Below are positions 8,265-15,645 of a stretch of DNA of 39,711 bases, in pieces; the stretch's first letter is position 1, and every line of letters begins with the position of its first letter. The stretch is taken from NCBI GenBank assembly GCA_014656015.1, contig BNBP01000067.1, positions 1-39,711 on the forward strand, given 5' to 3'. This DNA is from Streptomyces griseoaurantiacus (GTDB lineage: Bacteria; Actinomycetota; Actinomycetes; Streptomycetales; Streptomycetaceae). The position numbers and the translations under genes were made by a program. A model generated the notes under the pieces. The model did no database searches and was not told the origin of the DNA. It was given only the letters and a program-made list of their open reading frames with translations.

Positions 8265-8283
8265 CCGATCAGCAACCGATCAG
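8265..8283. promoter_or_regulatory. 11-bp-spaced direct repeats, candidate SARP/BTAD operator
   Basis: CCGATCAG occurs at 8265-8272 and again at 8276-8283, an exact 11-bp period. SARP-family proteins with an OmpR-like DNA-binding domain recognise heptamer direct repeats at 11- or 22-bp periods. The pair lies in the 125-bp gap between the BTAD regulator and the divergent hydrolase. I see no convincing -10 element at the expected distance. Confidence 0.45.
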
Positions 8284-8337
8284 TGGACGGGCGGGCGCGT
8301 GCGGCGCGGTGGTGCCGGTGCCCGGATGATGTGGGGT

Positions 8338-10341
8338 ATGCGGATCGACGTACTGGGTGCCGTGCGGGCGCGGCGGGAGGACGGCGGCGAGATCGCCCTG
8401 GGCGGGCCCCGGCACCGGGAGGTGCTCGCCCGGCTGATCGCGGCCGAGGGGCGGATGGTCACCACCGACGCCCTCGTCGGAGACCTGTGGAGCGATCCGC
8501 CGACCCGTGCGGTGGGCGCGCTGCGCACCTTCGTCGCGGCGCTCCGCCGGGCCCTGGAACCGGACCGGGCGCCCCGCACCCCGCCGAAGGTCCTCGTCAC
8601 CGAGGGGCCGGGCTACGCGCTGCGGCTGCCGCGCGGGGCCGTGGATGTGTACCGCTTCGAGGACGCACTGGCGGCGGCCCGCCGCTCCCCCGCGTCCCCC
8701 GGGGGCGCGGACGCGCTCGGTGACGCCCTGGCCTCGTGGCGCGGCGTCCCCTACGCCGATCTGCCGGACGCCGGGTGGGCGCAGCGGGAGCGCACCCGGC
8801 TGGAGGAGCTGCGCTCGCAGGCCGTGGAGGTGCGGGCCGGGCTGCTCCTGGACTCCGGTGCGGGGGCGGAGCTGGTGGCCGAGCTGGCCGCGCACGCGGG
8901 CGAGCACCCGTGGCGGGAGTCGGCCTGGGCGCTGCTGGCCCGCGCGCTCTACCGGGACGGCAGGACGGCCGACGCCCTGGCCACCCTGCGGCGGGCCCGG
9001 ACCCTGCTGCGTGAGCAGCTCGGCCTCGATCCCGGGCCCGTGCTGCGGCGGTTGGAGCAGGACATCCTGCACCGGGCCGACGCGCTGGAGCCCTTCCACG
9101 CGGCCGGGCGGCCGCCCTCCCCGCCCGCGGGTGCGGCGGGACCGGTTCCGGAGGGCGCCCGGCTGGGACCGCGCACCACCGTGGATCTGGCCCGGACCCT
9201 CGCGCTGGCGGGCGGGGACGCCCTGGTCCTCTCGCGCCGCGATCGGCTGGCCGCCGCCGAGGCGGCCGAGCGTACGGGGGACGCCGTGCTGACCGCCCGG
9301 GTCATCGGCGCCTACGACGTGCCCGCGATCTGGAGCCGTGCCGACGACCCCGCCCAGGCCGGCGCCGTCGTCGCGGCCGCCGCGCGCACGCTCACCGCTC
9401 TCGGCCCGCAGGCGCCCGCCGGGCTGCGGGTCCGGCTGCTCGCCACGATCGCCGTCGAGAGCCGCCCCGCCGATTCCTCGGGGCCCGACGCGGAGCGCGC
9501 GCGGGCGGCCGCACGCGAGGCGGAGTCGCTGGCACGCGGCCTGGGCGACCCCGAGCTGCTGGCCTTCGCCCTCAACGGGGTGTTCCTGCAGTCCTTCGCG
9601 CGCCCCGGCCTCGCGGCGCGGCGGGACGCGATCGGCGCGGAACTGGTGGAGCTGGCCGCGCGGCGGGAGCTGCCGGCCCACGGCATCCTGGGCCGGCTCG
9701 TGCGGCTGCAGTCCACCTCGGCGCTCGGCGACCTCGACGGCGCCGAGGCGCACGCGCGGGAGGCGGAGCGGCTCGCCGCCGTGCACGAGTCGCCGCTCGT
9801 GCCGGTGCTGACGCGCTGGTTCCGGGTCCGGGCCGACGCCGCCCGCAGCGCCGGGCCGGGCGGGCCCTCCGCCGCCGCGATCGCCGCCGCCTACCGCGCG
9901 GCGGACGAGGCCCTCGCGGCGGCCGGGATGCCGGGGCTGCACCGCGGGCTGCTCCCGCTCGCCCTGCTCGGCCTGCGTCTGCTGCACGGCCGTCCCGCCC
10001 CGGTCGACGAGCGGCTCGACTGGGGACCGTACCGGCCCTGGGCGGCCCCGCTCGTCCTCCTCGCCCGGGACAGGGCCGAGGAGGCGCGCGCCGCGCTGGC
10101 CGCGACCCCCGATCCACCGCACGACCATCTGCAGGAGGCGCTGTGGTGCCTCACCGCGCACGCCGCCGTCCTGCTCGACGCGCCCGCGACCGCCGCCCGC
10201 GCGGCAGAGGCCCTGCGCGAGGCCGGGGCCGAGGACGCGGGTGCCGCCACCGGGATGCTCACCCTCGGCCCCGTCGCGCGCTACCTCGCGGCGGCCGAGG
10301 CCTGCGCGGCGCGGGCCGGCGGCAGCGGTACCGGTGGCTGA
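8338..10341 (+). CDS. AfsR/SARP-family BTAD transcriptional regulator
   Basis: The 667-residue protein begins with an OmpR/PhoB-type winged helix (about residues 1-97: MRIDVLGAVRAR, the helix VGALRTFVAALRRALEP, and the wing VLVTEGPGYALRLP). A bacterial transcriptional activation domain (BTAD) spans about 100-245, ending with the typical GRTADALATLRRARTLLREQLG and the nearby DPGPVLRRLEQDIL. The remaining 400 residues are Ala/Leu/Arg-rich helices, likely TPR-like. No Walker A motif is visible, so unlike full AfsR-type proteins it lacks an obvious NB-ARC ATPase. ATG 8338 is the start of the conserved domain; an upstream in-frame start at 8299 adds unconserved residues. The divergent hydrolase is the nearest candidate target. 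Whether it controls a biosynthetic cluster is unknown. Confidence 0.88.
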   Translation: MRIDVLGAVRARREDGGEIALGGPRHREVLARLIAAEGRMVTTDALVGDLWSDPPTRAVGALRTFVAALRRALEPDRAPRTPPKVLVTEGPGYALRLPRGAVDVYRFEDALAAARRSPASPGGADALGDALASWRGVPYADLPDAGWAQRERTRLEELRSQAVEVRAGLLLDSGAGAELVAELAAHAGEHPWRESAWALLARALYRDGRTADALATLRRARTLLREQLGLDPGPVLRRLEQDILHRADALEPFHAAGRPPSPPAGAAGPVPEGARLGPRTTVDLARTLALAGGDALVLSRRDRLAAAEAAERTGDAVLTARVIGAYDVPAIWSRADDPAQAGAVVAAAARTLTALGPQAPAGLRVRLLATIAVESRPADSSGPDAERARAAAREAESLARGLGDPELLAFALNGVFLQSFARPGLAARRDAIGAELVELAARRELPAHGILGRLVRLQSTSALGDLDGAEAHAREAERLAAVHESPLVPVLTRWFRVRADAARSAGPGGPSAAAIAAAYRAADEALAAAGMPGLHRGLLPLALLGLRLLHGRPAPVDERLDWGPYRPWAAPLVLLARDRAEEARAALAATPDPPHDHLQEALWCLTAHAAVLLDAPATAARAAEALREAGAEDAGAATGMLTLGPVARYLAAAEACAARAGGSGTGG

Positions 10342-10359
10342 CCGGCCGGGCGGGGCCGG
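10342..10359. terminator. Short GC hairpin between convergent genes
   Basis: CCGGCC and GGCCGG flank a 6-nt loop immediately after the BTAD gene stop. It is short, but it lies in the only space between two convergent genes. Confidence 0.4.
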
Positions 10360-10373
10360 CCAGGCCGGGGGCC

Positions 10374-11276
10374 TCAGTCACGGCGGGTGGCGTCGACCTC
10401 CGCGAGGAACGGGAGCAGCGCCTCCGCCAGGGCCTCGGGCGCCTCGAGCGCGGCATAGTGGCCGACACCGTCGAGTGTCACCGACCGGACGGCGCGCGGG
10501 CCGCCGACGGCGGCCGCCGCGGCCCGGGACAGGGTGTCGGTGGTGAACGGCGCGCCGGCCGCGTCGACGGCGAGCACGGGCACGCGCAGGCCGGGCTTCT
10601 CGGCCAGCGCCCTGATCTCGGCCCCCTCGGTCAGCATGGACCGGTAGAGGCCGCTCGCGCCCCGCCAGCCCTCGGCACGTCCGTAGGCGCGGGCGAACTC
10701 CTCGAGGTCGGCGTCCGTCACCGTGCCCGGTCCCGCGAAGGCGAAGCGCGCCATGAACTCCCGCTCACGGCCGGCGAGGAGGAGTTCGGGGGCGCCGGGG
10801 GTGGCGAGCACGCCGATGTACCAGGCGCCGCCGTGGGTGACGTCGGCCAGTGCCTCCAGGCCGAACCCGGGCAGGCCCATCTCGATCCCGGTGAGGCTCC
10901 GCACGAGCTCGGGGTGCGTGGCCGCCAGGCGGAAGACGGTCGCCCCCGCGATGTCCTGGCCGGTGACGTGGACCGGGCCGACGTCGAGGTGCTCGACGAG
11001 CAGCCGCAGGTCCTCCGCCGCCGTCGCGCTGTCGTACGGGCCGGGCCCGGTGCCGGAGTCCCCGAAGCCGCGCAGGTCGACGGCGTGGACCCGGTGGGTC
11101 CGCGCGAGCAGCGGGAGGAGTCGGTGGAACGCCCACCACGTCTCGGGGAACCCGTGCACGAGGAGCACCGGCGAGCCGTCCGTGCCGGCCGCCGCGTAGT
11201 GCAGCCGCGTGCCCTTGATCTCCACGTGGTGGTGGGTGAGGCCGGGGAGGGTGGCACCCGCAGGTGTGAGGGTCAT
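10374..11276 (-). CDS. Alpha/beta hydrolase, epoxide-hydrolase-like
   Basis: The 300-residue product is an alpha/beta hydrolase with VLLVHGFPETWWAF (oxyanion hole), VDLRGFGDSG, and the nucleophile elbow GQDIAG carrying Asp. A C-terminal DGVGHYAALEAPEAL supplies the presumed catalytic His. The HGFPETW signature with an Asp nucleophile is typical of epoxide hydrolases. ATG 11276 has an AGGA ribosome site a few bases upstream. It is divergent from a MarR gene, and the 128-bp gap contains two identical palindromes. MarR control of a detoxifying hydrolase is therefore likely, but it is an inference. The epoxide substrate is not known. Confidence 0.87.
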   Translation of the reverse strand: MTLTPAGATLPGLTHHHVEIKGTRLHYAAAGTDGSPVLLVHGFPETWWAFHRLLPLLARTHRVHAVDLRGFGDSGTGPGPYDSATAAEDLRLLVEHLDVGPVHVTGQDIAGATVFRLAATHPELVRSLTGIEMGLPGFGLEALADVTHGGAWYIGVLATPGAPELLLAGREREFMARFAFAGPGTVTDADLEEFARAYGRAEGWRGASGLYRSMLTEGAEIRALAEKPGLRVPVLAVDAAGAPFTTDTLSRAAAAAVGGPRAVRSVTLDGVGHYAALEAPEALAEALLPFLAEVDATRRD

Positions 11277-11317
11277 GACGGTCCTAGGAGGGTGATGCGC
11301 CGCGACTCGGCAGGTTC

Positions 11318-11372
11318 GACAACCATGTTGTCCATTACTCCCGCCAGAATAGACAACAAGGTTGTCGTTGTC
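11318..11372. promoter_or_regulatory. Paired GACAAC-N3-GTTGTC MarR operators
   Basis: Perfect inverted repeats GACAAC-N3-GTTGTC lie at 11318-11332 and 11352-11366, centres 34 bp apart. An extra GTTGTC half-site abuts the second at 11367-11372. Two identical 15-bp palindromes between a marR gene and its divergent neighbour are the classical autoregulated MarR operator layout. Poor but possible elements for the minus-strand gene (TTGTTG, 16 bp, TAATGG at 11337-11332) lie between and within them. Confidence 0.8.
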
Positions 11373-11398
11373 GAGCGTCCGGCCCTACGCCGTACGCT
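11368..11398 (+). promoter_or_regulatory. Probable leaderless promoter of the marR gene
   Basis: TTGTCG (11368-11373), lying in the extra operator half-site, and TACGCT (11393-11398, TAnnnT) precede ATG 11405 by six bases. No Shine-Dalgarno is present. Transcription would start at or beside the ATG, giving a leaderless mRNA. Confidence 0.45.
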
Positions 11399-11404
11399 GC
11401 TGCC

Positions 11405-11890
11405 ATGTCACGTTCCGGCGCCGATCTCGCCCTGCTCCTGCTGGGGGGCTTCCGCTCGCTGGTGGACTCCGCGACGGCCGAGCTGGCCCGGCGCGGGCAC
11501 GAGGGAGTGCGCCCCGCCCACGACTTCGCCATGCGGGCAGTCGCCGCCGGCGCCGACAACGCCTCCGAACTCGGCCGCCGCCTGTCGGTGACGAAGCAGG
11601 CGGCGGCCAAGACCATCGCGGTGCTGCAGGAGCGCGGTTACGTGACCCGTGAGGCCGACCCCCTCGACGCCCGCCGCAAACGCCTTCGGGTCACCCCCCT
11701 CGGCTTCGAGGTGATGCGGCAGGGCGAGGAGATCTTCGAGGAGCTGCGCGCGCAGTGGGAGCGGCGCATCGGCCCGGCCGAACTCGCCCGGTTCGAGGAC
11801 CGGTTGAGGGAGCTCGTCGGCACCGAGCCGGTACGCCTGGACGCGCCCGGCTGGGTGGCCCAGGACCTCGGGGGCACGGGCGGGGGATAG
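11405..11890 (+). CDS. MarR-family transcriptional regulator
   Basis: The 161-residue product has the MarR winged-helix fold. The recognition region is DNASELGRRLSVTKQAAAKTI (about residues 51-71), followed by the wing EADPLDARRKRLRVTPLG, whose D-x-R-x-(K/R) core is conserved in the family. Flanking helices form the dimer interface. It is divergent from the epoxide-hydrolase-like gene, and the gap holds two perfect palindromes. A repressor of both genes released by a small ligand is the most likely role. The start has no ribosome site and fits a leaderless transcript. Confidence 0.9.
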   Translation: MSRSGADLALLLLGGFRSLVDSATAELARRGHEGVRPAHDFAMRAVAAGADNASELGRRLSVTKQAAAKTIAVLQERGYVTREADPLDARRKRLRVTPLGFEVMRQGEEIFEELRAQWERRIGPAELARFEDRLRELVGTEPVRLDAPGWVAQDLGGTGGG

Positions 11891-11906
11891 CGACGGCCCG
11901 GAGGGG

Positions 11907-11931
11907 CCGGGCCCCGTCCGCCGCGGCCCGG
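11907..11931. terminator. GC hairpin between convergent marR and reductase genes
   Basis: CCGGGCC (11907-11913) pairs with GGCCCGG (11925-11931) across an 11-nt loop in the 55-bp gap between convergent genes. Several alternative GC pairings are possible. Confidence 0.5.
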
Positions 11932-11945
11932 GCCCGGAGGCGGGG

Positions 11946-12686
11946 CTAATCCATCCGGAAGCCCGCGGGTCCGCGTACCGTCGCGGCGGCGAGTTCCTCG
12001 ACACGGGCGGCGGACACCGGTGTGCCGGGGGCCTGCTGCACCCAGGCCACCAGCTCGGGAACAGCGAGGCCGGCCGGGGGCGAGCCCACGTAGGGGAAGG
12101 CGTACAGGGGGGTGTTCGGCTCGCTGCGCCAGCTCTCCGCGAGCGGACCGAGGTCCACGGTGTCGAAGCCGAGGACGTCCAGCAGTGCCGCCACCTCCTT
12201 CTTGGCGCCCGTGTCGTCGCCGGACACCGGCAGGGCGGTCCGGTCGGGGGCCCCGGCCGGGCGGAACAGCTCCAGGAGCTGCTTGGGGCCGATGTTGTGC
12301 AGGGCCTTGACCACCCGGGCGCCGGGGAGGTCGCGTTGCACCAGTTCGCTGGAGGTCAGGGCGTTGCCGTCGAGTTCGGGCAGGTTCCACGCCGAGCTCG
12401 GCGCGTAGTTCATCGGGTCGATGACGATGCGGCCCACGAGGTCCTCGCGGGGCAGCAGCTCACGGGCCTTGAGCGGGACGGCCGCGAGGACGACCTCGGC
12501 GGCGCGAGCCACCTCGGCGGGCGTGGCCGCCCGCGCCCGGGGGCCGAGCCGGGCGACGAGCTCGTCCAGCGTGCCGGGGCCCCGTGAATTGCCGAGGACG
12601 ACGTGCAGGCCCGCGTCGACGGCGCGTCGGGCGGCTCCGGCACCGACCATGCCGGTACCGATGATGCCCAGGGTCGTTGTGCTCAC
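11946..12686 (-). CDS. F420-dependent NADP oxidoreductase-type reductase
   Basis: The 246-residue product starts with a Rossmann dinucleotide fold: TLGIIGTGMVGAGAARRAVD (GxGxxG) followed by VVLGNSRGP, a loop that resembles NADP-binding. AAEVVLAAVPLKA, VIDPMNYAP and VVKALHNIG follow the NAD(P)-binding F420 oxidoreductase family pattern, often annotated as F420-dependent NADP reductase or NADPH-dependent reductase. GTG 12686 is the start: GGAGAG lies eight bases upstream and the fold begins at once, whereas the in-frame ATG at 12752 adds an unconserved Pro/Arg-rich stretch. It is divergent from a LysR regulator, its probable controller. Whether F420 or only NADPH is used cannot be settled. Confidence 0.85.
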   Translation of the reverse strand: MSTTTLGIIGTGMVGAGAARRAVDAGLHVVLGNSRGPGTLDELVARLGPRARAATPAEVARAAEVVLAAVPLKARELLPREDLVGRIVIDPMNYAPSSAWNLPELDGNALTSSELVQRDLPGARVVKALHNIGPKQLLELFRPAGAPDRTALPVSGDDTGAKKEVAALLDVLGFDTVDLGPLAESWRSEPNTPLYAFPYVGSPPAGLAVPELVAWVQQAPGTPVSAARVEELAAATVRGPAGFRMD

Positions 12687-12762
12687 TTCTGCTCTCCGTT
12701 CGGGTGCGGTGCCCGGCCGCGGACTCGATGTCTCGCGCGGCGGGCTCGGCATCCATCACAGT

Positions 12763-12770
12763 TCACGTGA
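12763..12770. promoter_or_regulatory. TCACGTGA palindrome in divergent promoter region
   Basis: This perfect 8-bp palindrome shares its TCAC/GTGA half-sites with the LysR box at 12807-12819 and lies 44 bp away, centre to nearest edge about 41 bp. It could be the second site LysR tetramers often contact. Confidence 0.4.
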
Positions 12771-12806
12771 CCCGGGCGAACAATGACCGGATCGATCCGG
12801 CAGCGA

Positions 12807-12819
12807 TCACATTTCGTGA
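12807..12819. promoter_or_regulatory. LysR T-N11-A box
   Basis: ATCAC-N5-GTGAT spans 12806-12820 as a perfect inverted repeat. Its core TCACATTTCGTGA fits the LysR-type T-N11-A rule. It lies 24 bp upstream of the LysR start and within the divergent region shared with the reductase. Confidence 0.7.
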
Positions 12820-12843
12820 TGGATCCCGTGGTAGAGCTGAGGA

Positions 12844-13692
12844 GTGGAACTGAGAGCGCTGCAGTATTTCGTGACCGTCGCCGAGGAGCTGCACTTCGGG
12901 CGTGCCGCGCAGCGGCTGAACATCGTGCAGCCGGCCGTGAGCCAGCAGATCGTCCGGCTCGAACGGGAGCTGGGCGTGCGCCTGCTCGACCGTACGTCCC
13001 GCCGGGTGCGGCTCACTCCGGCGGGAGCGCGGGTACTCGCCGCCGCCCGGGAGACCCTCGCCGCGGCCGCCCGGGTACGGGTGGTGGCGGGCGAGCCGGC
13101 GGCCGCGCTGCGCATCGGCGTGGCTTCCTGCGTCACCGGGCGCCTCGATCGCGCGCTCGCCCGTCTTCACGAGGCCGAGCGCCCCGCGGAGCCCGAGCTG
13201 GTCGATCTCCCGGTGGCCGCCCGCCTCGACGCGGTGCGCGGCGGCGACCTGGACCTGGCGCTGGTCCGCGGCACGCTCAGCGCCCCGTCCCTGACGGTCG
13301 TACGGGCCTGGTCGGAGCCCCTGCACGTGGTGATGGGACGCACGCACCCCGCGGCCGGCCGGGACGCGGTCCCCCTCGCCGATCTCGCCCCTGAGGGATT
13401 GCGGCTGCCCGCCCGCGACAGCGAGCCGCCCCTGCACGACGCCATCCTCGCCGCGCTGCCCCTCGCCCCCGTACGACCGCCCGCCGGGGACATGCTGCAC
13501 GTGCTGTTCGAGGTGGGCCGCGAGCCCGGGGCGTGGACGCTGATGCCGGCGGAGCAGCTCGCCACCACCCGGTCCGAGCGGCTGCTCCAGGTGCCCCTCA
13601 CCCCGACGCTGACCGTCGACGGGCACGTCGTCACCTCGCGCGCGACACCGGAGGCCTGCGTGGCCTCGTACGTGGCCGCGTTCGCGGACTGA
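12844..13692 (+). CDS. LysR-family transcriptional regulator
   Basis: The 282-residue product begins with the canonical LysR helix-turn-helix: MELRALQYFVTVAEELHFGR, then AAQRLNIVQPAVSQQIVRLE, and LGVRLLDRTSRRVRLTPAG. An effector-binding periplasmic-protein-like domain follows from about residue 85. The start must be GTG 12844, because an in-frame TGA lies two codons upstream. No Shine-Dalgarno is at a normal distance, and TAGAGC six bases upstream suggests a leaderless mRNA. It is divergent from the F420-type reductase with a T-N11-A box between them, so activation of the reductase is the natural prediction. The inducer is unknown. Confidence 0.92.
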   Translation: MELRALQYFVTVAEELHFGRAAQRLNIVQPAVSQQIVRLERELGVRLLDRTSRRVRLTPAGARVLAAARETLAAAARVRVVAGEPAAALRIGVASCVTGRLDRALARLHEAERPAEPELVDLPVAARLDAVRGGDLDLALVRGTLSAPSLTVVRAWSEPLHVVMGRTHPAAGRDAVPLADLAPEGLRLPARDSEPPLHDAILAALPLAPVRPPAGDMLHVLFEVGREPGAWTLMPAEQLATTRSERLLQVPLTPTLTVDGHVVTSRATPEACVASYVAAFAD

Positions 13693-13750
13693 CCCGCCGG
13701 GGCCTGCGCGGCGCGCACGGTTTGCCGGCGTCACACGCGTCCGCCCGGGC

Positions 13751-13813
13751 GTCGGGCGTTCGGCGTCGCGCGTCGGGCGTCGGGCGTCGGGCGTCGGGCG
13801 TCGGGCGTCGGGC
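13751..13813 (+). repeat. Nine-unit heptamer tandem array (GTCGGGC)
   Basis: Nine consecutive 7-bp units: seven are exactly GTCGGGC (at 13751, 13772, 13779, 13786, 13793, 13800 and 13807) and two are variants (GTTCGGC, GTCGCGC). It lies between the LysR stop and the convergent TetR stop and codes for nothing I can support. Confidence 0.9.
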
Positions 13814-13824
13814 CACCGAACCCG

Positions 13825-13887
13825 CCGAGCCACCGAGCCACCGAGCCACCGACCGCCAAGCCTCCGGGCTACCGGACCACCGGACCA
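13825..13887 (+). repeat. Octamer repeats CCGAGCCA x3 and CCGGACCA x2
   Basis: CCGAGCCA repeats at 13825, 13833 and 13841; a variant, CCGGACCA, repeats at 13872 and 13880. This second array begins 12 bp after the heptamer array in the same 280-bp intergenic region. Confidence 0.8.
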
Positions 13888-13953
13888 CCGATCGACTGGC
13901 CCACCGGGCGTCCGGGGCTCCCGGGGGGCTCCGGCCCACCGACCCACCGGAAG

Positions 13954-13989
13954 CAGACCCGCGTCGCCGGGATCAGACCCGCGTCGCCG
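13954..13989. repeat. 16-bp direct repeat, 20-bp period, over the TetR stop codon
   Basis: CAGACCCGCGTCGCCG occurs at 13954-13969 and 13974-13989. The second copy encodes the last residues of the minus-strand TetR protein and overlaps two bases of its stop codon, so the first copy looks like a slippage duplicate of the gene's 3' end. Confidence 0.75.
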
Positions 13990-14578
13990 CGGCCTCCCTC
14001 GTCCGCTTCCCTGCCAACCCCTCGGGGCTCACTCCCCGGACCGTCAGTTCGAGCAGCCGGCGTGCCTCGACGGCGGCCTCGGGACGGCCCTCCGTGGCCA
14101 GGGCGATACCCGTGACCAGGGCGAGCAGATCTCCGGCGGTGACGTCCCGTGCCACCGCGCCCGCCTCCGCCGCGCGCCGCAGCAACGGTTCCAGCCCGCG
14201 CGCGAGCACCACCGCACAGGCGCTCTCGTGGGACGGATCGTCCAGCCCGTCCTGGGCCAGGGCCTCGGCCATACCGCGCGCGGAGGCGCTGTAGTCGGTG
14301 AGCGCGCCCAGCCATTCGAGCAGCGCGGCACGGGGCTCGGGGGCCTCCGTCAACGACTCGGCGTGGGCGCACAAGGACTCGATCCGCTCGCTGAACACGG
14401 CCTGCAGCAGCGCGCGCCGGCCGGGAAAGTGCCGGCGCACCGTGGCGGAACCGACCCCCGCGAGACGGGCGATGCGTTCGAGCGAGGCGTCCGCGCCGTG
14501 GGCGGCGACCTCCTGCTCGGCGACGGCCAGGATGCGCGCGTAGTTGCGCCGGGCGTCCGCACGCTGACGGTCGGGCAT
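13973..14578 (-). CDS. TetR-family transcriptional regulator
   Basis: The 201-residue product has a TetR N-terminal DNA-binding domain (about residues 10-60): ARILAVAEQEVAAHGADASL, then IARLAGVGSATVRRHFPGRRALLQAVF, the typical helix-turn-helix with an F-P-G-R-R-A-L-L turn. A helical ligand-binding domain follows, close to the SCO1712/SbtR-like group. ATG 14578 (MPDRQRADARRNYARI) is the start; an in-frame upstream start at 14662 adds unconserved residues. It is divergent from the NmrA-like reductase, its likely target. Its 3' end carries a duplicated 16-bp sequence. Confidence 0.9.
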   Translation of the reverse strand: MPDRQRADARRNYARILAVAEQEVAAHGADASLERIARLAGVGSATVRRHFPGRRALLQAVFSERIESLCAHAESLTEAPEPRAALLEWLGALTDYSASARGMAEALAQDGLDDPSHESACAVVLARGLEPLLRRAAEAGAVARDVTAGDLLALVTGIALATEGRPEAAVEARRLLELTVRGVSPEGLAGKRTREAAATRV

Positions 14579-14619
14579 GGCGTCCTCTCGTGGTTGCCAA
14601 GTGGCGGGGGCCTCCGTAT

Positions 14620-14631
14620 CGTACCGGAACG
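14620..14631. promoter_or_regulatory. Candidate TetR operator CGTACCGGAACG
   Basis: This imperfect 12-bp palindrome (CGT-A-CCGG-A-ACG; arms and centre symmetric, two mismatched positions) lies in the 140-bp gap between tetR and the NmrA-like gene, in its least GC-rich part. Confidence 0.4.
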
Positions 14632-14718
14632 TAAACGGCGTGGCCCGCCACTTACGGCGCACCCCGCGCCGTCCGCCCTTCGCCGCTCCCTTTCACGCCC
14701 GGAGAACCGAGGAACGCC

Positions 14719-15639
14719 ATGACCACATCGTCCACCCCCTCCCCCGCTCCCGTCCTGGTCACCGGTGCCACCGGGCACCAGGGCGGCGCCACCGCCCGCG
14801 CCCTGCGCGCCTCGGGCGTGCCCGTCCGGGCCCTGGTGCGCGATGCGCGCACCGACCGGGCCCGGGCGGTCGAGGCGCTCGGCGCCGAACTCGTCACCGG
14901 AGACCTCTACGACCGCGACTCCCTGATCGCGGCGGCCGAAGGGGCACGCGCGGTCTTCTCGGTCCAGCTCCCCGACATCGGCGGACGCGGCTTCGAGGGT
15001 GAACTGGCCCAGGCCGTCAACCTCATCGAGGCCGCGCGGACCGCCGAGGTGCCGCAGTTCGTACAGACCACGACCTCGGGCACGGGGCAGCACGGCACCT
15101 GGGTGAAGGGCCGCTGGGCCTTCCTGGCGGACTACTACGCCACGAAGGCGGAGATACAGGACCGCGTCCGGGAGGCGGGGTTCGCGCACTGGACGCTGCT
15201 CAAGCCGTGCTACTCGATGGAGAACTTCCTGCCCTCGGAACGCGACGTGTTCCCGCGCGGTCTCGAGGGCGGACTGGTGAGCCTGCTCAGGCCCGCGACG
15301 CGGCTGGCGCTGGTCGCACTCGACGACATCGGCAGCGCCGCGGCCGCGGCGATCGCCGAGCCGGAGCGGTTCGACGGCGTCGAGCTGGAACTGGCGGGCG
15401 ACCGGCGCACGATGGCGGAGATCGCGGACATCCTCTCGCGCGTCTGCGGCACCGAACTGACCGCCCCCGACATGACGGAGGAGGAGGCGGTCGCGGCCGG
15501 CATGTCCCTCGCGGGCCACGGACAGGCGTCCCTCAACGACCACCCCCAGCCGGCCGATCCGGCGTACGCCCGCGCACTCGGCCTGCCCACGACCGACTTC
15601 GAGACCTGGGCACGTACACGGTTCCCCGTGGCCGCCTGA
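14719..15639 (+). CDS. NmrA-like NAD(P)-binding reductase
   Basis: The 306-residue product is an atypical SDR of the NmrA/HSCARG group. VLVTGATGHQGGATARALRA near the start is the GxxGxxG nucleotide loop. The segments VRALVRD, LGAELVTGDLYDRDSL and FVQTTTSGTGQHGTW follow the family pattern. The usual YxxxK is represented by DYYATKAEIQ. Such proteins are NADPH sensors or reductases of quinone-like or aromatic compounds. ATG 14719 has GAGGAA about seven bases upstream. It is divergent from a TetR gene and convergent with a second TetR gene only six bases from its stop. Substrate unknown. Confidence 0.87.
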   Translation: MTTSSTPSPAPVLVTGATGHQGGATARALRASGVPVRALVRDARTDRARAVEALGAELVTGDLYDRDSLIAAAEGARAVFSVQLPDIGGRGFEGELAQAVNLIEAARTAEVPQFVQTTTSGTGQHGTWVKGRWAFLADYYATKAEIQDRVREAGFAHWTLLKPCYSMENFLPSERDVFPRGLEGGLVSLLRPATRLALVALDDIGSAAAAAIAEPERFDGVELELAGDRRTMAEIADILSRVCGTELTAPDMTEEEAVAAGMSLAGHGQASLNDHPQPADPAYARALGLPTTDFETWARTRFPVAA

Positions 15640-15645
15640 GCCGGG

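Noticed and set aside
8269..10161. Minus-strand open frame opposite the BTAD regulator
   Set aside because: It has the composition of a GC-rich shadow frame and no recognisable domain; the winged helix and BTAD on the plus strand are clear.
13751..13887. Possible CRISPR array
   Set aside because: Units are 7-8 bp and contiguous without spacers, and no cas gene is in the window.
12763..13947. Minus-strand open frame spanning the LysR gene and the repeat arrays
   Set aside because: It is antisense to a canonical LysR gene, and its start lies in Gly/Pro/Arg repeats generated by the heptamer and octamer arrays.
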